A stretch of 64,000 nucleotides of DNA from an uncultured Clostridia bacterium (GTDB taxonomy: Bacteria > Bacillota > Clostridia > Lachnospirales > Lachnospiraceae). The notes under the pieces are model-generated. The model was not told the origin of the DNA. It made no database searches and saw only the letters and a list, made by a program, of their open reading frames with translations. Positions 57,406 through 64,000 of the stretch are shown piece after piece. Within the stretch, counting starts at the first letter, position 1. Every line of letters begins with the position of its first letter. The position numbers and the translations under genes were made by a program. Location of the stretch: NCBI GenBank assembly GCA_947385955.1, contig CANDNA010000005.1, positions 122,766-186,765 on the forward strand. Reading direction: 5' to 3'.

Positions 57406-58307
57406 GAGACAAATGTCTGGTGATAGGGGCTGCCATGCTGGATATGATTATGGAAATCGAACGGCTGCCCAGAGCGGGAGAAGATGTATATGCAAAAAAC
57501 CAGTGTATGACGGTGGGAGGCTGTGCTTACAATGCGGCAGACATCCTGAAACATTTTCAGGCGGCGTATACGCTTTTTGCACCGGTGGGTACCGGGATGT
57601 ATGCCGGATTTATTGAGACAGAGCTGAAAAAAAATGGGCATATAAGCGCCATCAAGTCAGATGAGATGGACAATGGATATTCTCTGTGTCTGGTGGAGGC
57701 GGACGGGGAGCGTACCTTTCTGACACTGCCGGGGATTGAATGCAGGTTTGAGAAAGAATGGTTTGACAGGCTGGATGCAGAGGAGTATCATTCTGCCTAT
57801 GTGAGCGGCTATGAACTGGAAGGAGAGGGAGGCGGGGCCATTCTGGACTTTCTGGAAGCCAATCCTGAGATTTGTGTATATTATGCGCCGGGGCCCAGGA
57901 TCCTGCATGTTCCGGAGGAGAAAAGAAAGCGGATGCAGGCGTTGTCGCCGATACTTCATCTGAATGAAATGGAGGCGCTTTCCTGTACCGGGAAAACGAC
58001 TGTACAGGAGGCGGCCGCTCTGCTTGGGCAGGAAACGGGCCAGGCGGTGATCATAACGCTGGGCGCGGAAGGGGCTTATCTTCTGGAACAGGGAGAAGGC
58101 AGGGTGATCCCGTCTGTAAAAGCGGACGTAGTGGATACGATAGGAGCCGGGGATTCCCATATCGGTGCAGTGATGGCAATGCGTGCGCTGGGCAGGGATT
58201 TTGAAACGGCAGTCCGTACAGCCAACCGGATATCGGCACTGGTGGTAGGCGTAAAAGGCCCCACGTTGACAACAGAGGAATTTGAGAAAGGAGTACGGGA
58301 AGAATGA
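57402..58307 (+). CDS. PfkB-family sugar/nucleoside kinase
   Basis: 301 residues from ATG57402, overlapping the previous stop by 4 bp (ATGA). The N-terminal GGCAYNAADIL near 43-53 and the ATP/catalytic motif DTIGAGDSHIGAV near 245-257 (Asp251) identify the family. The linker HLNEMEAL near 217-224 fits the NxxE motif. It may phosphorylate a released ribose or an intact nucleoside. It differs clearly from the two other PfkB kinases in the window. Coupled translation with both neighbours shows a shared pathway. Confidence 0.85.
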   Translation: MRDKCLVIGAAMLDMIMEIERLPRAGEDVYAKNQCMTVGGCAYNAADILKHFQAAYTLFAPVGTGMYAGFIETELKKNGHISAIKSDEMDNGYSLCLVEADGERTFLTLPGIECRFEKEWFDRLDAEEYHSAYVSGYELEGEGGGAILDFLEANPEICVYYAPGPRILHVPEEKRKRMQALSPILHLNEMEALSCTGKTTVQEAAALLGQETGQAVIITLGAEGAYLLEQGEGRVIPSVKADVVDTIGAGDSHIGAVMAMRALGRDFETAVRTANRISALVVGVKGPTLTTEEFEKGVREE

Positions 58308-58996
58308 ATGTGGTGAAAAAGTTTTTTACGGGATGGAGTAAATTTGAGGTAATCTGGCTTGCGTTATCCACGATTATTATGATTGTACTGAGTATCATCT
58401 GGGGTGACAATATACTGGCGCTGATCAGCGGGATCACCGGTATCCTGGGCGTGGTACTGGCGGCAAAGGGAAAAGTGAGCACGTACTTTTTTGCAACCGT
58501 CAATGTGGCAATTTATGCATGGCTGACATTTAACAACCATCTGTATGGCGAGTTTATGCTGAATGCATTTTACTATATTCCCATGAATTTTGTGGGATTT
58601 TATCTCTGGTCCAGACATAAGGATGAAGAGAGCGGGGATGTAGAAGGGAAATGCCTGACGCCGAAGCAGATTCTCATATTATTGATTGCCGTGGCAGTGA
58701 TCGTGGTGGCATACTGGCAGATCCTGAGCCATATCGGCGGGCAGTTGGCCCTGATCGACGCCATGTCCACAGTATTTTCAGTGGTGGCCCTGATTATGCA
58801 GGTGGCACGTTATGCAGAGCAGTGGCTGTTGTGGATCATTGTCAATGTAGTGTCGGTTATTATGTGGGTGCTTTTGATCGGCAAGGATTCTTCGGCCATG
58901 ACGATGGTAGTCATGTGGGTGGCTTATCTGTTCAACTCCGTTTACGGCTATTATAACTGGAAAAAGATGGCGGCCAAAAACGTGGAGAATAAATAA
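58304..58996 (+). CDS. pnuC: PnuC-family nicotinamide riboside/nucleoside transporter
   Basis: 230 residues with seven membrane helices. ISGITGILGVVLAAKGK, NVAIYAWLTFNNHLYGEFML and YIPMNFVGFYLW are PnuC features. PnuC carriers take up nicotinamide riboside by facilitated diffusion, trapped by phosphorylation inside; relatives PnuT and PnuX carry thiamine and riboflavin. The ATGA overlap with the kinase gene is the same layout as a trap-by-kinase system. No NAD riboswitch was seen; control seems to be by GntR. Confidence 0.88.
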   Translation: MNVVKKFFTGWSKFEVIWLALSTIIMIVLSIIWGDNILALISGITGILGVVLAAKGKVSTYFFATVNVAIYAWLTFNNHLYGEFMLNAFYYIPMNFVGFYLWSRHKDEESGDVEGKCLTPKQILILLIAVAVIVVAYWQILSHIGGQLALIDAMSTVFSVVALIMQVARYAEQWLLWIIVNVVSVIMWVLLIGKDSSAMTMVVMWVAYLFNSVYGYYNWKKMAAKNVENK

Positions 58997-59014
58997 ACGG
59001 AAAACAGGGATGAT

Positions 59015-59043
59015 TTGACAAATCGGAAAAGTCCCGTTATAAT
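59015..59043 (+). promoter_or_regulatory. Consensus promoter of the ABC-F leader
   Basis: TTGACA (59015-59020), 17-bp spacer and TATAAT (59038-59043), both perfect. Start near 59050 gives a leader of about 420 nt before the ABC-F gene. Confidence 0.88.
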
Positions 59044-59073
59044 GTAAGAAAAATTACAGGGAGAGGTGAAAGG

Positions 59074-59085
59074 ATGAAGAGATAA
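59074..59085 (+). CDS. Three-codon leader ORF (Met-Lys-Arg)
   Basis: ATG-AAG-AGA-TAA with a strong GAGAGGTGAAAGG ribosome site. It lies 25 nt into the leader of the ABC-F gene. Very short translated ORFs of this kind serve as ribosome-stall sensors ahead of some antibiotic-resistance genes. A second possible leader ORF, seven codons (59101-59124), lacks a ribosome site. Confidence 0.5.
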   Translation: MKR

Positions 59086-59376
59086 TCTGCTTTTGAAAAC
59101 ATGAAGCTATTGTTTGCAGTGTAAGGACATGCCGGAAGAGATCGGAAAGAAATGGCATGGACGGGAAAAGACACTGCATGGTCATGTTGCCAGAAGTGGA
59201 TGATGTCTTATCCGCAGCCTCTCTCTTTTTGAATGGGAAAATACAGGGTGACAGCTTTCTGTTATGTCAGGAATATGTGACAGAAAGCATGGACAGCGCC
59301 CACGGTATGGGCGGCAGCGATTCAGTGCTTATGTGCGGTTGCCGTACAGAACAGGGGAGAGGATAAGACACGATTC

Positions 59377-59407
59377 GGATCATTTGGCAGCAAATGGTTC
59401 TTTTTTT
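59377..59407 (+). terminator. Attenuator-type terminator in the ABC-F leader
   Basis: Stem GGATCATTTG/CAAATGGTTC (10 bp with G-U pairs, 59377-59386 with 59391-59400), 4-nt loop and seven T. It lies about 330 nt after the promoter and 63 nt before the ABC-F start. A further hairpin GGGAAGA/TCTTCCC is at 59416-59433. The rest of the 58997-59469 gap holds only weak open frames. Confidence 0.8.
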
Positions 59408-59469
59408 ATGCACATGGGAAGAGGGCTCTTCCCTGCTCAATTGCAGGAACCAGGAATCGGGAGGTTGTT

Positions 59470-61002
59470 ATGTCAAGAATCGATGTCAGTCAACTGACGT
59501 TCTGTTATGAAGGGAGTTTTGACAATATATTTGAAGAGGCGTCGTTTTCCATTGATACGGACTGGAAGCTGGGGCTGATTGGGAGAAACGGAAAGGGAAA
59601 GACCACCTTTCTGAATCTCCTGCTGGGAAAGTATGCGTATCAGGGAAGCATTACCGGGGATGTGGTATTTGAGTATTTTCCCTGGCAGCTATCGGCGGAG
59701 GAGATGCGGATGTGCACAGCGGAGCTGGCGGAACGGATGAAAGCGGGGTGTGAACTCTGGCGAGTGATCTGTGAGCTGGACCGGATGCAGGCAGATGCAG
59801 AGGTATTGATGCGTCCCTTTGAAACATTGAGTCATGGGGAGCGGACCAAGGTGATGCTGGCGGTTTTGTTTTCCGGAGAGCATGCATTTTTACTGATTGA
59901 TGAGCCGACCAACCATCTGGATCAGATATCCCGTGAAACCGTAAAGTCTTATCTGAGACAGAAAAAGGGATTTTTGCTGGTATCTCATGACAGGGATCTG
60001 CTGGATGCCTGTATTGACCATGTATTGGTACTGAACCGATGTACCATTGAGGTTCAGAAAGGCAATTTTTCCAGTTGGTGGGAAAATAAGAGCCGCAGGG
60101 ACAACTTTTCCAGAATGGAAAATGAAAAACATAAAAAAGAAATTCGGAAACTGCAGCAGGCATCCAGGCGTGCAGGGCAATGGGCGGACCAAAATGAGCG
60201 CACGAAGATCGGATATGACCCGGTGAAAGAGCATGACCGGCCCACAAGAGCACATATCGGGGCAAAGACCAAAAAGATGCAGAGCCGGGTAAAGCAGATA
60301 GAAGGCAGGATAGAGAGAAAAATCGCAGAGAAAGAGGGGCTGCTGCAGGATATGGAAAACGTGGCGGCGCTGAAGCTGTTTCCGCTCCGGCATAAGAAAA
60401 AGGTGCTGGTGAGAGCGCAGGATTATGGGCTGGGCTATGGAGAAGGGAAAAATCTGTTTTCCGGGCTCTCTTTTACCCTGGAGGAGGGGGAACGGGTTTT
60501 CCTGAACGGAAAAAACGGATGTGGAAAATCCAGCCTGATCCGGGCCATACTCTGTCGGCTCACAGGAGAGGAGGAGGCCCGGAAGAAAGCCATGACAGAA
60601 CAGGGCGTATTGGAAACGGCTTCCGGTGTGGTGCTGTCTTATGTCAACCAGGATACGGGGCTTTTAAAGGGCAGTGTTGACGTATTCCGTGAAAAGCGGG
60701 GACTGGATAAAACGCTGTTTTATGCCGTTCTGCGGCAATTAGGCCTGGAACGGGTTCAGTTTGGCAAGCCGATGGAGGCTTTTTCGGAAGGCCAGAAAAA
60801 GAAGGTGCTGCTGGCGGCCAGCCTGGTGACCCCGGCTCATCTGTATATCTGGGATGAGCCTTTGAACTATATAGATGTATTTTCCAGAATCCAGATAGAA
60901 GAACTTCTCCTGACCTGCCGGCCGTCCATGCTCATTGTGGAGCATGACAAAAGATTCCGGGAAAAAATCGGCACAAAAGTAATTGACCTGGAAGATATTT
61001 AA
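59470..61002 (+). CDS. ABC-F ribosomal protection protein, Lsa-type
   Basis: 510 residues, GGGAGG before the ATG. Two ABC ATPase domains without membrane parts: Walker A GRNGKGKTT near 37-45, signature LSHGER, Walker B LLIDEPTNHLD; then Walker A GKNGCGKSS, signature FSEGQKKK and LYIWDEPLNYID. A Lys/Arg-rich linker (about 205-300) would reach the ribosome's peptidyl-transferase region. WKLGLIGRNGKGKTT and the second Walker B closely resemble Lsa(A) as I recall it. Lsa proteins displace lincosamides, streptogramin A and pleuromutilins from the ribosome. The attenuator-like leader supports drug-inducible expression. Confidence 0.85.
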   Translation: MSRIDVSQLTFCYEGSFDNIFEEASFSIDTDWKLGLIGRNGKGKTTFLNLLLGKYAYQGSITGDVVFEYFPWQLSAEEMRMCTAELAERMKAGCELWRVICELDRMQADAEVLMRPFETLSHGERTKVMLAVLFSGEHAFLLIDEPTNHLDQISRETVKSYLRQKKGFLLVSHDRDLLDACIDHVLVLNRCTIEVQKGNFSSWWENKSRRDNFSRMENEKHKKEIRKLQQASRRAGQWADQNERTKIGYDPVKEHDRPTRAHIGAKTKKMQSRVKQIEGRIERKIAEKEGLLQDMENVAALKLFPLRHKKKVLVRAQDYGLGYGEGKNLFSGLSFTLEEGERVFLNGKNGCGKSSLIRAILCRLTGEEEARKKAMTEQGVLETASGVVLSYVNQDTGLLKGSVDVFREKRGLDKTLFYAVLRQLGLERVQFGKPMEAFSEGQKKKVLLAASLVTPAHLYIWDEPLNYIDVFSRIQIEELLLTCRPSMLIVEHDKRFREKIGTKVIDLEDI

Positions 61003-61154
61003 CATTTTCACAGCTTTATGCAACAAAGAAAACAGGCAGAACCGGATAAAGTATGGTAAGATACTTATGAAAGCAATGAGCGGCGCAGCGCCAGAAAGAA
61101 AGCGCTGGGGCAGGCACGCTGCAGGACGTGAAAACAACAGAAGGAGATGGGGCT

Positions 61155-62318
61155 ATGAAAGAGAAATTACTGGAGAAATTTAAAGAGCTGTACGGCAGTG
61201 CAGACGGCGTATCCGTGTATTTTGCACCGGGGCGGGTGAACATGATCGGCGAGCATACGGACTATAACGGCGGGCATGTGTTTCCCTGTGCCCTGACAAT
61301 CGGTACCTATATGGCGGTAAAAAAGCGGGAAGATCATAAGCTGCGTTTTTACTCCATGAATTTTGACTCTCTGGGCGTACTGGAATCTTCCATTGATGAT
61401 ATAAAGCCTGAGGATGCGGCAGAATGGACCAATTATCCCAAAGGCGTCATGTGGGCCTTTGCAGGCAGGGGCTTTACGATGGACTGTGGCCTGGACATGG
61501 TACTGTATGGCAACATTCCGGCAGGTTCGGGACTTTCTTCCTCTGCCTCTCTGGAAGTGGCAACCGGTTTTATGCTGAAACAGGAATATGGCTTTGATGT
61601 CAGCAACATTGACATCGCGCTGATCGGACAATATTCCGAGAACAATTTCAATGGAATGAACTGCGGTATTATGGATCAGTTTGCCTCTGCAATGGGGAAA
61701 AAGGACAATGCCATCTTTCTGAACACGGCAGATCTGTCCTATGAATATGCGCCTCTTGTACTGGATGGCGCCAAGATTCTGATTACCAACAGCAATGTGA
61801 AGCATAAACTGGTGGATTCCAAATACAATGAACGCCGCAATGAATGTGAAACGGCTCTGAAAGAGCTGCAGGAAGTGATCGGTATTAAGACACTGGGAGA
61901 TCTGTCCGAAGAACAGTTTGAGACCTATCAGTCAGCGATTAAGGACGAAGTAAGACGTAAACGGGCAAAACATGCGGTCTATGAAAACCAGAGGACGATT
62001 CAGGCAGTGGATGCTCTGAAAAAAAATGATATCGGGCTGTTTGGCAGGCTGATGAATGCTTCCCACGTGTCGCTGCGGGATGACTATGAGGTATCCTGTG
62101 AGGAAATTGATGTACTGGCGGAAGAAGCCTGGAAGGTGGACGGGGTGATCGGTTCCCGGATTACCGGCGGCGGCTTTGGCGGCTGCACGGTGAGCATTGT
62201 AAAAGACGAGGCAGTGGATACCTTTATTTCACAGGTGGGCGCCGCTTATGAAAAGAGAGTGGGAAAGAAAGCAGACTTTTATGTGGTGGACATCGGAAAC
62301 GGTCCGTCTGTATTATAA
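61155..62318 (+). CDS. galK: Galactokinase
   Basis: 387 residues from ATG61155 (AAGGAG 8 bases upstream; the ATG at 61128 precedes that site). The galactokinase signature GRVNMIGEHTDYNGGHVFP is near 27-45, the GHMP ATP loop GSGLSSSASLE near 126-136 and GGGFGGCT near the end. It makes galactose 1-phosphate, the substrate of galT 12 bp downstream. UDP-galactose epimerase is not in the window. The leader (61003-61154) holds no recognised operator. Confidence 0.95.
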   Translation: MKEKLLEKFKELYGSADGVSVYFAPGRVNMIGEHTDYNGGHVFPCALTIGTYMAVKKREDHKLRFYSMNFDSLGVLESSIDDIKPEDAAEWTNYPKGVMWAFAGRGFTMDCGLDMVLYGNIPAGSGLSSSASLEVATGFMLKQEYGFDVSNIDIALIGQYSENNFNGMNCGIMDQFASAMGKKDNAIFLNTADLSYEYAPLVLDGAKILITNSNVKHKLVDSKYNERRNECETALKELQEVIGIKTLGDLSEEQFETYQSAIKDEVRRKRAKHAVYENQRTIQAVDALKKNDIGLFGRLMNASHVSLRDDYEVSCEEIDVLAEEAWKVDGVIGSRITGGGFGGCTVSIVKDEAVDTFISQVGAAYEKRVGKKADFYVVDIGNGPSVL

Positions 62319-62330
62319 GGAGGCAATGAG

Positions 62331-63845
62331 ATGATTCAGGATGCAATCAGAAAGCTGACAGAATATGGCATTGTAACAGGGCTGATAACAGAGGCGGACA
62401 GAATCTATACCATCAACAGACTGCTGGAGCTGTTCGATCTGGATGAGCCGGGAGAGATGGGCGGAGAGGACGAAGGTGCAGAAGTAACCACGGAGGATCT
62501 GGAGGGGATTCTGGCAGAAATGCTGGACTATGCCCATGAGAGCGGCCTGATGCCGGAGGACGATATCGTCCACAGAGATTTATTTGATACAAAGATTATG
62601 GGGATTTTAACGCCAAGACCCAGTGAGGTCATCAGTACATTCCATGCCCTGTATGAAAAATCGCCCCGGCAGGCCACTGATTTTTACTACAAATTCAGTC
62701 AGGATACGGATTATATCCGGCGTTACCGGATTGCCAGGGACATGAAATGGACGGCAGAAACAGAGTACGGCAGACTGGACATTACGATCAATCTTTCCAA
62801 ACCGGAGAAAGACCCGAAAGCCATTGCCGCTGCCCGTCAGGCAAAACAGAGCGGATACCCCAAATGCCTGCTGTGCCGGGAAAATGTGGGATACCGGGGA
62901 CGGCTGAACCATCCGGCCCGCCAGAACCATCGGGTAATGCCGGTAATCATTCAGGACAGCGACTGGAATATGCAGTATTCCCCGTATGTATATTACAATG
63001 AACATTGTATTGTATTTAACGGCGAGCATGTGCCGATGAAAATAGAGCATGGCACTTTCTGCAAACTGCTGGATTTTGTGGAGCAGTTTCCCCATTATTT
63101 TGTAGGCTCCAATGCAGATCTGCCCATTGTGGGCGGTTCCATTCTAAGCCATGACCATTTCCAGGGCGGCCACTATGAATTTGCAATGGACAGGGCGCCG
63201 GTGGAACGTATCTTTCGGGTAAAAGGATTTGAGGATGTGGAGGCGGGCATCGTAAAATGGCCTATGTCTGTGATCCGGCTGCGCTGCAGCGACAGGAATA
63301 AACTGACAGAACTGTCAGATCTGATTCTGGAGCGGTGGCGGGGGTATTCGGATCCGTCTGCCTTTATTTATGCGGAAACAGACGGGGAGCCTCACAATAC
63401 CATTACTCCCATTGCCCATTATAAAGACGGGAAGTTCCAGCTGGATCTGGTGCTGCGCAATAATATTACCACAAAAGAGCATCCGCTGGGGGTATTCCAT
63501 CCCCATGCTGCGCTGCACCATATCAAGAAAGAAAACATCGGTCTGATTGAGGTGCTGGGCCTGGCCATACTGCCTTCCCGGCTGAAAGCGGAGATGGAGC
63601 TGTTAAAGGATGCGATCCTGCAGGGAAAGGACATCCGCAGTATAGAAGAAATTGAAAAGCATGCCGACTGGGCAGAGGCGTTTTTGAAAGGGTATGAGCA
63701 GGTAACAGAAGAAAACGCAGATCAGATCCTGCAGAAAGAAATCGGCCTGGTATTCAGTCAGGTACTGGAGGATGCCGGTGTGTTTAAGCGGGATGAGGCC
63801 GGTATGGCGGCATTTGAGCGTTTTACGGACAGTCTGTCCAGGTGA
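62331..63845 (+). CDS. galT: UDP-glucose-hexose-1-phosphate uridylyltransferase (GalT class II)
   Basis: 504 residues, the long Firmicutes form of GalT. GGSILSHDHFQGG near 264-276 carries the catalytic His region, and CLLCRENVGYRGRLNHPARQ near 180-199 matches this class. It exchanges UMP between UDP-glucose and galactose 1-phosphate in the Leloir pathway. AGGAGG precedes the ATG. It lies 12 bp after galK, so both form one operon. Confidence 0.93.
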   Translation: MIQDAIRKLTEYGIVTGLITEADRIYTINRLLELFDLDEPGEMGGEDEGAEVTTEDLEGILAEMLDYAHESGLMPEDDIVHRDLFDTKIMGILTPRPSEVISTFHALYEKSPRQATDFYYKFSQDTDYIRRYRIARDMKWTAETEYGRLDITINLSKPEKDPKAIAAARQAKQSGYPKCLLCRENVGYRGRLNHPARQNHRVMPVIIQDSDWNMQYSPYVYYNEHCIVFNGEHVPMKIEHGTFCKLLDFVEQFPHYFVGSNADLPIVGGSILSHDHFQGGHYEFAMDRAPVERIFRVKGFEDVEAGIVKWPMSVIRLRCSDRNKLTELSDLILERWRGYSDPSAFIYAETDGEPHNTITPIAHYKDGKFQLDLVLRNNITTKEHPLGVFHPHAALHHIKKENIGLIEVLGLAILPSRLKAEMELLKDAILQGKDIRSIEEIEKHADWAEAFLKGYEQVTEENADQILQKEIGLVFSQVLEDAGVFKRDEAGMAAFERFTDSLSR

Positions 63846-63852
63846 GGGACCT

Positions 63853-64000
63853 ATGAGGGTATTGCTGGCGGCAGTCAATGCCAAATACATACATTCCAAT
63901 CCTGCCGTGTACAGCCTGCGGGAGTATGCGGCAGGATTTCGGGAGTGGATTGAAATTGCGGAATATACGATCAATCACAGAACGGAAGCAATTCTTGCGG
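63853..64000 (+). CDS. B12-binding domain/radical SAM protein (partial, N-terminus)
   Basis: The window ends after 49 codons. The opening MRVLLAAVNAKYIHSNPAVY matches the start of the cobalamin-binding domain of DUF4080-type B12/radical SAM proteins of Clostridia, from memory. The radical SAM CxxxCxxC site lies outside the window. It starts 7 bp after galT, on the same strand. Function unknown. Confidence 0.6.
   Translation, partial: MRVLLAAVNAKYIHSNPAVYSLREYAAGFREWIEIAEYTINHRTEAILA

Noticed and set aside
59157..59366. 69-codon frame in the ABC-F leader
   Set aside because: Only a weak ribosome site, no recognisable features and it overlaps other short frames in a leader that looks regulatory; kept out as a gene.

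Overview
The window looks like a chromosomal segment of a spore-forming, anaerobic member of the Clostridia, most likely Lachnospiraceae. The evidence is the block mazG-hupA-rqcP-yabP-yabQ-divIC-spoIIE-like-tilS-hpt-ftsH, two rubrerythrin/PerR-type oxygen-defence loci, an archaeal-type ProS without an editing domain, a CotS-type spore coat gene, strong AGGAGG-type ribosome sites, near-consensus sigma-A promoters and moderate GC. No rRNA, CRISPR array, insertion sequence or recognisable prophage was seen. Three tRNA genes are present.

Layout. 0-4.7 kb: a hexuronate/KDG catabolic locus (end of a UxaA-type dehydratase, KduD-like reductase, KDG kinase, IclR regulator, GH30 glycosidase). 4.7-8.7 kb (minus strand): luxS-mtnN (SAH recycling/AI-2), a small membrane protein and a two-component system. 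8.8-10 kb: a PerR-like regulator and a reverse rubrerythrin. 10-11.3 kb: a hypothetical gene and a nucleotidyltransferase. 11.3-17.2 kb: an AT-richer defence island with a two-domain adenine methyltransferase, a BspD6I/AlwI-type endonuclease and a large ATPase with zinc ribbon and winged helix. 17.2-27.4 kb: rluA, an alcohol dehydrogenase, a secreted DxDGDG-repeat protein with an ECF sigma/RsgI-like pair, a YtvI-type permease, proS, ackA, and perR-rubrerythrin-rubredoxin/GltB. 27.5-39.2 kb: cca, cotS-like, a PEGA lipoprotein and the mazG-to-ftsH housekeeping/sporulation block. 39.2-39.7 kb: 128-bp tandem repeats that fold strongly. 39.7-50.6 kb: three GH13 enzymes, a lipase-like hydrolase, a ribokinase-like gene, RlmI, an unknown gene and a LacI regulator. 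50.8-52.3 kb: a SigV/RsiV-like pair. 52.3-53.3 kb: tRNA-Gly x2, a structured non-coding stretch and tRNA-Val. 53.4-55.4 kb: azlCD and an AraC regulator. 55.4-59 kb: a GntR-controlled operon of ADP-ribosylglycohydrolase, PfkB kinase and PnuC. 59-61 kb: an Lsa-type ABC-F gene behind an attenuator-like leader. 61-64 kb: galK, galT and the start of a B12-binding/radical SAM gene.

The genes combine into plant/host-glycan use (KDG, GH30, three GH13, Leloir galactose enzymes, acetate kinase), anaerobic peroxide defence (two PerR-like repressors next to two rubrerythrin architectures and a rubredoxin-fused FMN enzyme), sporulation control and envelope-stress sensing.

The best candidates for new biology are: (1) the restriction-modification island with its third ATPase/zinc-ribbon/wHTH gene; (2) the tightly coupled ADP-ribosylglycohydrolase-PfkB-PnuC operon with two matching GntR operators, which looks like a nucleoside or NAD-precursor salvage route; (3) the tandem 128-bp element whose transcript would start exactly at the first repeat; (4) the Lsa-type ABC-F leader with a three-codon ORF and a terminator; (5) the secreted calcium-motif protein linked to an ECF sigma/RsgI pair with a His-rich tail; and (6) a membrane-less SpoIIE behind a Spo0A-type promoter with a 21-bp spacer. 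All assignments come from reading motifs, not from database searches.
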